From positions 1 through 54,841 of the forward strand of contig JAIFLN010000106.1 in the NCBI GenBank assembly GCA_020049045.1: a stretch of 54,841 nt of DNA, written 5' to 3'. Both the position numbers and the translations under genes were made by a program. Positions within the stretch are counted from its first letter, which is position 1, and each line of letters begins with the position of its first letter. Source of the DNA: Spirochaetota bacterium. Lineage in GTDB: Bacteria; Spirochaetota; Spirochaetia; JABEVK01. The notes beneath the pieces are model-generated. The model did not search any database. It was not told the origin of the DNA and saw only the letters and a program-made list of their open reading frames with translations. Below are positions 42,378 through 51,082 of this stretch, one piece after another.

Positions 42378-43009
42378 AGTTTCTCCTGACGTTGGATTCC
42401 TCTCACAAGAATCTCAACGATAGTTGGTTTGAGAGCTAGCCGATCCCAGCCCTTGAGTCCCCGAAGAGACATTTGATTCATCAATCCCGTAATCATTCCC
42501 ATCAACATTTCCCCTAAAGTCTGAGGGTCCAAATTGATGAAGTAGCCCTGTTCGATTCCTCTACGGATCATCCCTATGATCTTGTGGTTCATTTCAGCCA
42601 TCTTCATGCCCATGGCTCGACTCTCTTCGGGAGAAAGTATTGAGTCCATGAAATGGGCGACCTGATGATAGATATTGAAGAACCCCCGCTTTTCCAAGTA
42701 ATCATCAACGTAGTAACCAATAAGATCCCTGAGGTTTTCAACCGGATGGTTGCTACGCAACAGGATTTCATCCATTCTCTTTCCTGCCGTATCCATTGCA
42801 TCATAGATCAATGCTTTTACGATGGCTTCTTTACCTGGAAAATAGTAGTAGAGGGAAGCTTTCGCGTAACCCAACTCCTCGGCTATATCTTCAACAGTTG
42901 TGCCGGCATACCCTTTTCTTCCAAACAGAGCCAAGGTAGCATCAAGAATTTCCTCAATTTTCCTTTGCCGCTCTACTTCCTTCCTTGTACTCCGGCTCTT
43001 GGCCGTCAT
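42374..43009 (-). CDS. TetR-family transcriptional regulator
   Basis: 211 residues. N-terminal helix-turn-helix (GTTVEDIAEELGYAKASLYYYFPGKEAIVKAL) and a ligand-binding C-terminal helical domain. It heads the six-gene ABC/LolA-like/barrel operon, and a palindrome lies exactly at its predicted transcription start, so autorepression with operon control is likely. GAGGAG lies upstream of the ATG. Confidence 0.95.
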   Translation of the reverse strand: MTAKSRSTRKEVERQRKIEEILDATLALFGRKGYAGTTVEDIAEELGYAKASLYYYFPGKEAIVKALIYDAMDTAGKRMDEILLRSNHPVENLRDLIGYYVDDYLEKRGFFNIYHQVAHFMDSILSPEESRAMGMKMAEMNHKIIGMIRRGIEQGYFINLDPQTLGEMLMGMITGLMNQMSLRGLKGWDRLALKPTIVEILVRGIQRQEKL

Positions 43010-43039
43010 GAAGCCTCCTCAAACGACTTTTCAATCTTT

Positions 43040-43082
43040 CGAACGTTCGTTCAAATATAGAAAAACTCTTTTGAGGCGTCAA
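43040..43082 (-). promoter_or_regulatory. TetR operon promoter with start-site operator
   Basis: On the minus strand TTGACG (43077-43082), 17-base spacer, TATATT (43054-43059), then the perfect palindrome CGAACGTTCG (43040-43049) beginning about where transcription should start. The palindrome extends as TTGAACGAACGTTCG. This is the classic position for a repressor site. Confidence 0.7.
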
Positions 43083-43177
43083 GATAATCCGATCATTTTA
43101 CTCAGGATAAAGCTCACTTGTTCAAATGACAGCTTCCTGCTAGAGTCGTTCTGGAACACAATAACTGAGGATGGGAT

Positions 43178-43423
43178 ATGGGAATTCGAGGCGAGGTATT
43201 TTCCACCAAGACGTCAACGGGAAAGCGGACGTACTTCTTCAACATCAAGGAGAATCGTCATGGTGACCTCTTCCTCAACATGGTAGAAAGTAAAAAACAG
43301 TTGGACAGCTCTTTTGAGCGACACTCAATGATTGTCTTTGAGGAAGATCTTGAGACGTTCATGGAGGGTCTCAATCAAGCAGTTGAGTTTCTCCGCAAGG
43401 AAAAAAAAACAGAACCGGAATAA
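43178..43423 (+). CDS. PUR-domain (DUF3276) nucleic-acid-binding protein, BpuR-like
   Basis: 81 residues. GEVFSTKTSTGKRTYFFNIKEN followed by GDLFLNMVESKK and FERHSMIVFEEDL match the bacterial PUR fold that binds single-stranded DNA and RNA; Borrelia BpuR is the best-known member. It probably acts as a global nucleic-acid-binding regulator. ATG preceded by GAGGATGGG. Divergent from the TetR operon with 168 bases between start codons, in which I see only the TetR promoter and no convincing promoter for this gene. Confidence 0.88.
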   Translation: MGIRGEVFSTKTSTGKRTYFFNIKENRHGDLFLNMVESKKQLDSSFERHSMIVFEEDLETFMEGLNQAVEFLRKEKKTEPE

Positions 43424-43436
43424 AGTGCTACCTCAA

Positions 43437-43473
43437 AACAATGAAAGCCACCTTCCGGGTGGCTTTCATTGTT
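43437..43473. terminator. Strong bidirectional hairpin between PUR gene and greA
   Basis: A perfect 16-base stem, AACAATGAAAGCCACC (43437-43452) with its complement at 43458-43473, closes a 5-base loop. On the minus strand it is followed by TTTTG, so it best ends the greA transcript; the plus strand has a weaker T-run. The genes converge here. Confidence 0.8.
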
Positions 43474-43493
43474 GTAGCTTGATGAAAGAAGAA

Positions 43494-46184
43494 CTAGAAC
43501 TTTGCTAATTCGATAGATTTCACCTTATAGTCGCACTTTCGCTCATTGATGGTAAACTTAAGGTTTTCTCCCACCTTTGCTCCAAGCAGCTTGTCACCAA
43601 AGGGTGAAAGGTATGATATCACATTGTTCACGGGATCAGATTCCCATGGCCCGAGAATGGTATAAGATTCCACCTTTCCTTCGGGGTTGGAAACCAATGT
43701 CACTTGAGTGCCGAAGCCAACTTTCGTTAGGTCGACATCATTTGGTTCAATGACCGTGGCTGAGTCAATTTCTTTGTTGAGCGTTCCAACCGTAGCACTC
43801 AACATAGTCTGATGCTCTCTTGCGGCGTGATACTCAGCATTTTCCTTAAGGTCACCCAAAGCCATAGCTGTGCCAATCTCTTTGGCATTCTTAGGAACTT
43901 CCACTTCAAGGATCTGTTCCAATTCTTTCTTTTTGGTATTGAACATTTTAAGGGTAGCAAGAAGTCCCTTTCTAGAACTGACAGCCACTGTCTGAGGATC
44001 GTTAGCCGCCACAAGGTTAGGAAAACGACTCGAAACAACGCCTCGAACATCCAGCTTCAAATTGGGATTTAAGTCACGTACGTCGTTGATCAGGCTATAT
44101 AGTCTTCGAACCGAATCTTCTGGAGCAATTCGCAAATACTGATCGAGAATCCCATCCTTGAAAAGAGCACCTGAAATTGTCTTATTGATACGTTTGGCAT
44201 CTGTCACATCTTTCTTGTTTGAGATATCCCGGAAGGTGAGGTCCAAATCATGGACCAAGGTAATTAAAATCTTCTCTTGGGTCAGCCGACCGGTGAAAGG
44301 GACGCGCCCATCAAGAGTCAATTTAGCCGCATGGAAAAAGGCTTCTTTATGGTCCTTGTGGCGCTCCATCATATCTTCAAACAGTTTTTGGACAGCTTCT
44401 GTTTTGTCCGCGTTGATCAAGTCATCAATGATGTGTGTTGACAAACTCAGGGGAAAGAGCTTGACGAAAATCTGTTCCCATCCGACGACATGTACTTTAA
44501 CCTGTTGAAGGAAGGCCATTCTCAGCTTGGAACTGGAAAGACTTCGAAATAGGGGCTCCAACTCGTCTATCTGCTGGAAATATTCAAGAAAGGTTTTGTT
44601 GTGTCCTGGATTGATAAATGGAAATGCCTTTGAATACTTTTGAATAATAAGATAGCTGGCGATTACTTCCTCATCAACCTTGGTACCTTTCAGGTAATTT
44701 GCAAAACTGGCGAACAATTCACCAAAATAGTCCGATTCCCGGTTTCCATGTTCCAGAAACTCTTCAAGAATGTCATAACGCTTAAAAAAGTCTTTCTCAG
44801 CACGGAACTTGTTATAGATCTTCTCTTCTTTGCTGATGGGCTGAGTTCTCACCATGAATTCATCTTGCTTGTCAGGACTGAGTGTGAATTCGGGACTTTC
44901 CTTGATTCGGTTTCGAGCCTTGGTACTCCAGGTCGTCCATTCCCTCTCTTCCAAAACCTTTGGAACAAGAATCGTTTTGATCAGCTTCATATCCGCTTTG
45001 TTTCCAAAACTTCTGATCAAGGTCTTGAGTGCCCAATCAATTTCGGCTTCGCTCTTGATTCTTTTTGCGAGATCTTCACGTTTTGTCGTGGCAATAATGA
45101 CTCTGATATCATCCCGGCTTAAACTCAACAAAGCTTCGACAGCCATTTTCTGCCCCATACTTTGGTTGCGTTTGGTCTCAAAATCGATGATATATTCTTG
45201 CTCCTTCACTTCTCGGATCCGACCTACACCCCAAGCCTTATGAAATACGAAGTTTCCTTTTTCGTAAGCCATTTGTTTCTTGAAGTCATCAAGAGCATCG
45301 ACAACATTTTTCCAACTATCGCCTAGGTTCGACAGACGAAGGTACTCCTCAGTTTTTGGGGTCGCAGCATGTTTTTGCTTGAGGCAAGTGATTATTTCTC
45401 TGCGCACCTGAGGACTTTTAGGTTCATACTCATTGATTTTGAGTTGTACTGCGATCGCTTCATCCCATTTCTTGTTCTGTAGAAAGAGTGGATACAAGTC
45501 CTCAAGGAGTTGACAGGCTTTTTCAGCACCCAGTAGTTTCGCGACTTTCGATTCTACCTGTGTAAAGTAATCCGTTTCATCAGGGCAAAACTCAATTAAT
45601 TTCAACCAAATCTCACGGATCCGATTGAAATTCTTTTTATGGATAAATCGATGGATTCCTTTTTTATAGTAATCAATAGCTTTTTCGAAATTCTTTTCTT
45701 TCTCGTATCTCTGAGCCAAGGTGAAGACAATATCCGCTTCTTCGATGTCAACCTTGATAAGTCGTTCTTCTGTTTCATGAAGTTTTATCTCATTAACTTC
45801 ACTTTTGTAACAATCAATCAGACTCCGAAGAGCAAACTTATTTTCCCCATAGACAAGAATTTGGTTGGCAATGTGCTCCACCAACGGCCATTTGATATTT
45901 TGGGCAAAGAGGCTGACCAGCTTCACCAGGTGAGTGTCATCAAGCATTTGTCTCTCGAGGGTGATCATTCCTGAAAGGTACAAAGCCACAATACTGTTTT
46001 TTGCCTCAATCAGATGTGTATCACAAAGCTCTTTCACCTCGTCCTGAATACCACCCTGAATCACTTGAACCAGAAGGACGTCGAGTTCTTTGATCAGGTT
46101 GACGGTATAGGCACCAATGGCCGTCCTGGTCCACTTTTCCTCATGCAGCATCTGTTCAATTTTCGTGATCAATTCTTGGGACAT
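43494..46184 (-). CDS. greA: GreA transcript-cleavage factor with long N-terminal helical/TPR region
   Basis: 896 residues against ~158 for GreA. The last ~160 residues are GreA: an N-terminal coiled-coil hairpin with ALGDLKENAEYHAAREHQ at its base (family GDLSENAEYHAA) and an FKBP-like domain ending KVKSIELAKF. Residues 1-~720 are helical repeats with TPR-like pairs (RYEKEKNFEKAIDYYKKGI, LFLQNKKWDEAIAVQLK). Such giant GreA proteins are known from spirochaetes. It rescues backtracked RNA polymerase; the extension may recruit other factors. The TPR-protein gene upstream is 13 bases away. Confidence 0.92.
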   Translation of the reverse strand: MSQELITKIEQMLHEEKWTRTAIGAYTVNLIKELDVLLVQVIQGGIQDEVKELCDTHLIEAKNSIVALYLSGMITLERQMLDDTHLVKLVSLFAQNIKWPLVEHIANQILVYGENKFALRSLIDCYKSEVNEIKLHETEERLIKVDIEEADIVFTLAQRYEKEKNFEKAIDYYKKGIHRFIHKKNFNRIREIWLKLIEFCPDETDYFTQVESKVAKLLGAEKACQLLEDLYPLFLQNKKWDEAIAVQLKINEYEPKSPQVRREIITCLKQKHAATPKTEEYLRLSNLGDSWKNVVDALDDFKKQMAYEKGNFVFHKAWGVGRIREVKEQEYIIDFETKRNQSMGQKMAVEALLSLSRDDIRVIIATTKREDLAKRIKSEAEIDWALKTLIRSFGNKADMKLIKTILVPKVLEEREWTTWSTKARNRIKESPEFTLSPDKQDEFMVRTQPISKEEKIYNKFRAEKDFFKRYDILEEFLEHGNRESDYFGELFASFANYLKGTKVDEEVIASYLIIQKYSKAFPFINPGHNKTFLEYFQQIDELEPLFRSLSSSKLRMAFLQQVKVHVVGWEQIFVKLFPLSLSTHIIDDLINADKTEAVQKLFEDMMERHKDHKEAFFHAAKLTLDGRVPFTGRLTQEKILITLVHDLDLTFRDISNKKDVTDAKRINKTISGALFKDGILDQYLRIAPEDSVRRLYSLINDVRDLNPNLKLDVRGVVSSRFPNLVAANDPQTVAVSSRKGLLATLKMFNTKKKELEQILEVEVPKNAKEIGTAMALGDLKENAEYHAAREHQTMLSATVGTLNKEIDSATVIEPNDVDLTKVGFGTQVTLVSNPEGKVESYTILGPWESDPVNNVISYLSPFGDKLLGAKVGENLKFTINERKCDYKVKSIELAKF

Positions 46185-46197
46185 CTTCTACTCCTGC

Positions 46198-47145
46198 TCA
46201 ATGGGTATACAATTCGTAAATTCGTTCATCGAGGAGCTTGATATTGAGAAGGATATCCTCAATTTTGCTCCGCTCTTCCTTGACACTGAAAAAATGATCA
46301 ATCAACCAGAAATACCGGTTGAGCAATTTAGCGAGAACCAAGGGCTTCGTTCCCGAAGAACCGTGCAATTCGGCTTTCAGCGCATGTATGCCTTGCTTCA
46401 ACTGACCAACTTCAAGGGGCTTCAGTTCCCTCTTTACATTGAAAGCACCTTGAATGACGGCATAGACTGGTATCCATTCTTTCAACTCTGCACCTACAAG
46501 ACCAGATCCAACAAGTTGCTCCGACACATTCCGAACAATGCTGGACTGCAACTGATCAAGGTCAACAGCTTGGGCATTCAGATAAAAAGCCTCTCGAAAA
46601 TACAGCCGGGCCTTTCCACTATCTCCAACCGCCTCAAAGCAGTCCGCCATTTCAGATAGTGCACCAGCATCATCCGGTCGTCCTTGGAGTACCTGTTCGA
46701 GACACTCTAAGGCCTTGTCGAATGATCCATTGCCTTTGTAAGCTTTCGCAGCTTTCAGCAACAGATCAGGACGATGTCCTGCTTCTTCAAAATCAATCTG
46801 TTCGAGAAAAGCAACGGCAGCCCGATTGAATACCGAGGAGCGGATAGCTTCAAGACCAATCTCAAAGGGCTCATCAAGATGAAAACGGAAACGAGTCGAA
46901 AACCCTTCCCATTCATGGAGAAGGAAGTCACCTCTACCCTCGGGAGTCGTCAAGGAGTCCGCTCTTGCAATACGATCCTTCCAAAACACAGCACACTTGA
47001 GGGCCGACTGAATGGAGGAATGCTCAAAATCGATGGCAAGAGCCGACTCTGCCTCAATTTCAGCCCGACCAAAATCGCCGTCCCGAAAGGCTTCGATGGT
47101 AGATTCCAGGGCATCAGCTATGGTGGAGACTGTATCAGATTTCAT
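46198..47145 (-). CDS. TPR protein upstream of greA
   Basis: 315 residues, cytoplasmic (no signal peptide). TPR-like helix pairs at AFRDGDFGRAEIEAESALAI, AAKAYKGNGSFDKALECLEQ and EMADCFEAVGDSGKARLYF. I do not recognise a named family. It forms a two-gene unit with the giant greA and may work with its TPR region. AAAGGA lies 7 bases before the ATG. Confidence 0.8.
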   Translation of the reverse strand: MKSDTVSTIADALESTIEAFRDGDFGRAEIEAESALAIDFEHSSIQSALKCAVFWKDRIARADSLTTPEGRGDFLLHEWEGFSTRFRFHLDEPFEIGLEAIRSSVFNRAAVAFLEQIDFEEAGHRPDLLLKAAKAYKGNGSFDKALECLEQVLQGRPDDAGALSEMADCFEAVGDSGKARLYFREAFYLNAQAVDLDQLQSSIVRNVSEQLVGSGLVGAELKEWIPVYAVIQGAFNVKRELKPLEVGQLKQGIHALKAELHGSSGTKPLVLAKLLNRYFWLIDHFFSVKEERSKIEDILLNIKLLDERIYELYTH

Positions 47146-47160
47146 GAGGGTGTCCTTTCT

Positions 47161-47188
47161 ATTATACCCAGCCTGGGATTTTAGTCAA
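47161..47188 (-). promoter_or_regulatory. Promoter of the TPR protein-greA unit
   Basis: On the minus strand TTGACT (47183-47188), 16-base spacer and perfect TATAAT (47161-47166). Gives a short leader with AAAGGA before the ATG at 47145. Confidence 0.7.
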
Positions 47189-47250
47189 TTCGCAGGATTT
47201 ATATGGAAAAACCTGGACGGGAACGCCATGTTTTTGTTAGAAATAGAGTT

Positions 47251-47925
47251 ATGGAAACCAATCATCCGATACTAGTTGCCCCCTCGCTCCTTGCGGCCAA
47301 TTTCGCATTCTTGGCGGACGAGGTCCGAAAAACGGAGGCTTCCGATAGCGACTGGCTCCATCTTGATGTGATGGATGGGCATTTTGTTCCCAATCTTACC
47401 TTCGGTCCAGCAGTCATCGCAGCCATACGCCCTCATTGCAACCTCTTTTTTGATGTTCACCTGATGGTGGACCGCCCTTCTGAGTTGGTAGAGGACTATA
47501 TCGTTGCAGGGGCCGATGCAATCACTTTCCATTGGGAAGCGGAGGTTCACCATCACAGGCTGATTCAGAGAATTCACGCAAAAAACAAACTCGCAGGCAT
47601 ATCGATCGTGCCCTCGACTTCTGTCGATTCGTTGCTTTCTGTTTTGCCCTATGTTGACTTGGTACTTGTAATGAGTGTGAATCCCGGATTTGGTGGCCAG
47701 TCCTATATTTCAGAATCGACAGCAAGAATCAAACGATTGGTTGAGTTACGTAGCCAATTCGGTTGGAAGTACCAGATTTCTGTGGATGGGGGTGTGAATT
47801 CTACCACCATGGTTGAGGTGGCTGGTGCAGGTGCCGATATACTGGTTACGGGTTCAGCCTTCTTCGGGGCTAAAGACCCGGCTGGTTTTGTCCGGCAATT
47901 GAAATCCCTCAGGCGGTCATCATGA
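47251..47925 (+). CDS. rpe: Ribulose-phosphate 3-epimerase
   Basis: TIM-barrel epimerase of the pentose-phosphate pathway. 224 residues. Motifs: VAPSLLAANF, LHLDVMDGHFVPNLTFGP, DVHLMV, SVNPGFGGQSYI, ISVDGGVN and GSAFFGA, with the catalytic Asp pair in MDG and DGGV. The ATG at 47251 gives the family N-terminus; the longer frame from 47203 adds nothing conserved. The upstream region has a possible leaderless -10 (TAGAAA at 47238-47243, 7 bases before ATG), weaker than others. ATGA overlap with the next gene. Confidence 0.95.
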   Translation: METNHPILVAPSLLAANFAFLADEVRKTEASDSDWLHLDVMDGHFVPNLTFGPAVIAAIRPHCNLFFDVHLMVDRPSELVEDYIVAGADAITFHWEAEVHHHRLIQRIHAKNKLAGISIVPSTSVDSLLSVLPYVDLVLVMSVNPGFGGQSYISESTARIKRLVELRSQFGWKYQISVDGGVNSTTMVEVAGAGADILVTGSAFFGAKDPAGFVRQLKSLRRSS

Positions 47926-48830
47926 GATGGTTTCTATCCTTGATTCTTTTCGCTACATTGGTACCAAACTTGACAGCTCAAGCAGCACCGTCAGCTATCC
48001 TGATGCAAGGTCAAGATTCGTATCTTCGAGGTGAGTATCTTGGAGCTCTAACCCAGTTTCAAAGATTGATTGCGGATCCCGATACCAGGAATCTGGCTGA
48101 GCCGTATCTTTGGCTCGCTAAAACCTATTTTGCTGTCCTGGATACAAAAAATGCTTCGCTGAATCTCGATTATTATCTGCAAAATTTCCCAAAAGACTCT
48201 GGAAGAATCGAAGGGCTCTATCTACAAGCTAGAATCCTCTACTCCGATGGAGACTATGCTCATGCAATTCAAGCCTTTTCACAGTACCTAGATCTAGCAC
48301 CGGGGGGAGATCAAGTGCCCAATGCTCTGTTCTGGATGGCAGAGTCAGCATTTTCTATGGGGCACTATCAGGAAGCTGCCAACCTCTACACAAAGATTGT
48401 TCAGGGTTATCCTTCCAGTTTTAAGTTGGAAGCAAGTCGCTATCGGCTGTCCGTTATCGATCTGCGGCACCGAGAAGAAGAGTTGCTCAAGCTGCTACAG
48501 TGGTCACATTCTGAAGCACTTAACTCAGCAGAGGAGTTTCAGCGCCGTGAGAAGGCTTATCAGCAATCGCTCATCGCGTATCAAAAACGCGTCTTGGAAC
48601 TTCAGTCATCAGATTTAGGTTCCAAAGTCGCTTCTCTCGAAGAATCGAACCGGCAGAAAGACACTCAGATTGCAAATCTAAAACTCCAGGGAACCGCGGC
48701 CCCAGTTGAGAAAGCAACTGTTACTACAACCACGGAGCAGGGATCGACGGTTCGACTGCTTGAGCTGAAGATCAAGGCTTTGACAATTAAGTCTCAGCTT
48801 CTCGAATGGAAGGTTTCCCATGCCCAGTAA
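47922..48830 (+). CDS. Exported TPR protein, CpoB/YbgF-like
   Basis: 302 residues. Signal peptide (LSLILFATLVPNLTAQA). Three to four TPR motifs follow (SYLRGEYLGALTQFQRLI, ILYSDGDYAHAIQAFSQYL, AFSMGHYQEAANLYTKIV), then a C-terminal coiled coil (~190-302). This resembles periplasmic CpoB/BamD-type scaffolds. ATGA overlap with rpe and an 11-base overlap with the next exported protein gene suggest one envelope operon. Confidence 0.85.
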   Translation: MRWFLSLILFATLVPNLTAQAAPSAILMQGQDSYLRGEYLGALTQFQRLIADPDTRNLAEPYLWLAKTYFAVLDTKNASLNLDYYLQNFPKDSGRIEGLYLQARILYSDGDYAHAIQAFSQYLDLAPGGDQVPNALFWMAESAFSMGHYQEAANLYTKIVQGYPSSFKLEASRYRLSVIDLRHREEELLKLLQWSHSEALNSAEEFQRREKAYQQSLIAYQKRVLELQSSDLGSKVASLEESNRQKDTQIANLKLQGTAAPVEKATVTTTTEQGSTVRLLELKIKALTIKSQLLEWKVSHAQ

Positions 48831-49857
48831 AATCCTTTTTGTCACTCTGTTTCTATTCCTTGTATTTGGTCTCACCGGTCTTGAAGTACAGCGGGGGAAA
48901 ATAAAGTTAGTCATCAATGAACGTACCGGTAGGTTTGTTGTCTCAGGTGCAGAAGATCAGATTAAGCCCGTTTGGACTCCCTTGTTTCTTGCGGAGGATC
49001 CAACTACAAGCAAGTGGAAGCTCCTCATTAATGATAAAGCCTATGTTCTTGGAGACGATTCTTCTTTCACCACAATCGTCGAAACGACTGCAACTGGAGC
49101 TAAAACAACTTGGTCTTCCAAGGCCATCGTGGCAACCTTGGTCTATGATTTCGTCTTGTCGGCTTCGTCTGCTGTTTCAGACGGACTGAAACTAACCTTT
49201 TCAGTGGTTAACTTGTCTGAAACACCTACGAAACTAGGAGTGCGTTGGGTAATCGATACAAATCTAGGGGAAAAAAAGGAGCACTTCCGTCTTTCTACTG
49301 GAGAGTCGATCAATTCAGAAACCAAGCTTGAAGGTAGCTTGCCGGAATGGTGGTCTTCTCGATCTTTTTCTGATGAGCAGATGGGTGTTCTTGTCATGGC
49401 AGGAAAGGGAGCAACGATTCCTGTAAGGGTAGTTTTTGCAAATTGGAAGAGAATCGATGATACCGTTTGGGATTTTGTTTACAAACAAGGCCGCGATTTT
49501 AACCAGCTTCCCTATTCGTTCAATGACAGTGCGGTTGTTCATTATTATGAAACACAAGAATTGGCATCAGGCGGGACCAGAGAAATATCTGCTTTACTTG
49601 GGCTCATCAGTGCGAAAACATTGCTCGGTGCCCGAGTAGGGTCGGCAAATCCTCTCGACGATCTCTTAAAGAAGAATCAAAACCCAGCACTTGGTGCTAT
49701 TGATCAGGATTTAGCAAATCTGGAAACATTAATCTCACAGATCGATGCGAAATTGACCGATCCAACCCGTGCAACACCAGAAGATTTAAAACTTCTTCAA
49801 GCTGTACTGGAACAGCTTGATGCTCGAAGAAAAACTCTCGAGGCAACCAAGCCCTGA
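48820..49857 (+). CDS. Exported protein of unknown function, beta-rich with C-terminal coil
   Basis: 345 residues. Signal peptide (ILFVTLFLFLVFGLTG). The mature part is rich in beta strands (LKLTFSVVNLSETPTKLGVRW and similar) resembling a beta-sandwich; the last ~60 residues (NLETLISQIDAKL...LEQLDARRKTLEA) form a coil. I do not recognise the family. ATG at 48820 overlaps the preceding TPR gene by 11 bases; the next gene starts one base after the stop. Confidence 0.75.
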   Translation: MPSKILFVTLFLFLVFGLTGLEVQRGKIKLVINERTGRFVVSGAEDQIKPVWTPLFLAEDPTTSKWKLLINDKAYVLGDDSSFTTIVETTATGAKTTWSSKAIVATLVYDFVLSASSAVSDGLKLTFSVVNLSETPTKLGVRWVIDTNLGEKKEHFRLSTGESINSETKLEGSLPEWWSSRSFSDEQMGVLVMAGKGATIPVRVVFANWKRIDDTVWDFVYKQGRDFNQLPYSFNDSAVVHYYETQELASGGTREISALLGLISAKTLLGARVGSANPLDDLLKKNQNPALGAIDQDLANLETLISQIDAKLTDPTRATPEDLKLLQAVLEQLDARRKTLEATKP

Positions 49858-49858
49858 C

Positions 49859-50965
49859 ATGGCAGACGAATCCCTTCTTCAGCAAGCGTGGGTTCTCTAC
49901 AAACAGGGACGGTTTACCGCCGCTTTAGAATCACTGGAGCCTCGAATTTTCCAGTTCAGGGAAGAGCCTGCTTTTTTTCGAATCTTGGGACTATGCTGCC
50001 TTAGGATGGGAGATTGGAAAGGTGGGGAAACATACCTCCAACGTTCAAGGCAGCTCGAAGAAACGGATCAAAGAGACACCTTGTTGGGTCTAATGGCTGT
50101 AGCAGCGAGGAAGAAGGATTATAGTGAAGCTGTTCGGATCGGGCTAAATTTGCTCGATCGGGATCCCAGGGACTCAATAGCCAAAAAAAGTTTGGCTCGG
50201 CTTCGTGTTGCATTGGCCTCACCCGAGGGAGCTCCGGGACTCGATAAGGAAACTCTCGGCCTTTGGTTACCACCATATAAAAAAAGCAATCCTAATGTAA
50301 AAACTTGGGTTTATCGTGGATTCATACTGCTTGCCATTGTTTTCGGATTGACAGCAGGAATTTGGTGGGGTTTCTCAGTAAGCGGGATGAGCTCTCCAAA
50401 ACAAATCCGGCAAGGCCCTGAGTCCCTGGTGACCTCCCTGGGTTTAGCAGAACTGATACAACCCGGTTCGGGAATTGCTGTAACCTTGTCTTCTCAGGAA
50501 ATAAGTTTAGGTTGGGAACGAGCTCAAAAAGCCTTTCAAGAGTACAAGGATTCTCAAGCACGGTTTGAAATCAACCGCATACTTCTGTCCAATGCCTCTG
50601 CCCCTGTCAAAGAAAAAGCTCGAAGTTTGATTCCTTACTTACATGAGCCTGATTTTGCCCGCCAGGAAGACTCCTCAACCTATCAGCAGGTCAGAATAAA
50701 TCCCATACTCTATGAGGGATGCACAATCCGTTGGAAAGGTGTCCTGACGAACTTGGTTTCAGGAGAAAAGAAAATTACATTTGACCTACTTCTAGGGTAC
50801 CAGGATGGACAGGTTGTTGAAGGCATCGTACCAGTTGAGCTCTCTTTTGCAGCGCTATTAAAGAATTCACAAGTTGTTGAAGTATTGGGCAGCGTGGCTC
50901 TCCGTGATGGAAAATGGTTTGTTCGTGCTTCATCCCTACGTGATTTAGGTTATCGAACTCCCTAA
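49859..50965 (+). CDS. TPR protein with single transmembrane helix
   Basis: 368 residues. TPR motifs at ~1-110 (AWVLYKQGRFTAALESLEPR, LCCLRMGDWKGGETYLQRS), one transmembrane helix at ~133-155 (FILLAIVFGLTAGIWWGF), and an extracytoplasmic ~210-residue domain with strands (RWKGVLTNLVSGEKK, VEVLGSVALRDGKWFVRA). TPR inside, sensor/scaffold outside. ATG at 49859 follows the preceding stop by one base; the upstream frame to 49817 overlaps that gene. No family recognised. Confidence 0.78.
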   Translation: MADESLLQQAWVLYKQGRFTAALESLEPRIFQFREEPAFFRILGLCCLRMGDWKGGETYLQRSRQLEETDQRDTLLGLMAVAARKKDYSEAVRIGLNLLDRDPRDSIAKKSLARLRVALASPEGAPGLDKETLGLWLPPYKKSNPNVKTWVYRGFILLAIVFGLTAGIWWGFSVSGMSSPKQIRQGPESLVTSLGLAELIQPGSGIAVTLSSQEISLGWERAQKAFQEYKDSQARFEINRILLSNASAPVKEKARSLIPYLHEPDFARQEDSSTYQQVRINPILYEGCTIRWKGVLTNLVSGEKKITFDLLLGYQDGQVVEGIVPVELSFAALLKNSQVVEVLGSVALRDGKWFVRASSLRDLGYRTP

Positions 50966-51003
50966 TTTCATAGGATGCTTCATTGCCATTCTTATTGATT
51001 CGA

Positions 51004-51024
51004 CTGTACACTTGTAAAGTACTG
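51004..51024. promoter_or_regulatory. Imperfect inverted repeat upstream of recA, possible SOS operator
   Basis: CTGTAC (51004-51009) and GTACTG (51019-51024) sit 9 bases apart, giving a CNGTAC-N9-GTACNG pattern in the 117-base gap before recA. A damage-response repressor site is expected there, but no second copy is visible elsewhere in the window to test it. Confidence 0.3.
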
Positions 51025-51082
51025 AGAGACCTTTTGAAGCGGGAACACCGCAAACCCTGTTAGTGCGTCCAAGGAGATCTCC

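Noticed and set aside
43040-43051. GAAC-N4-GTTC resembling a Gram-positive LexA box
   Set aside because: It is at the start site of a TetR gene and is absent from the recA upstream region, so a TetR operator is the simpler reading.
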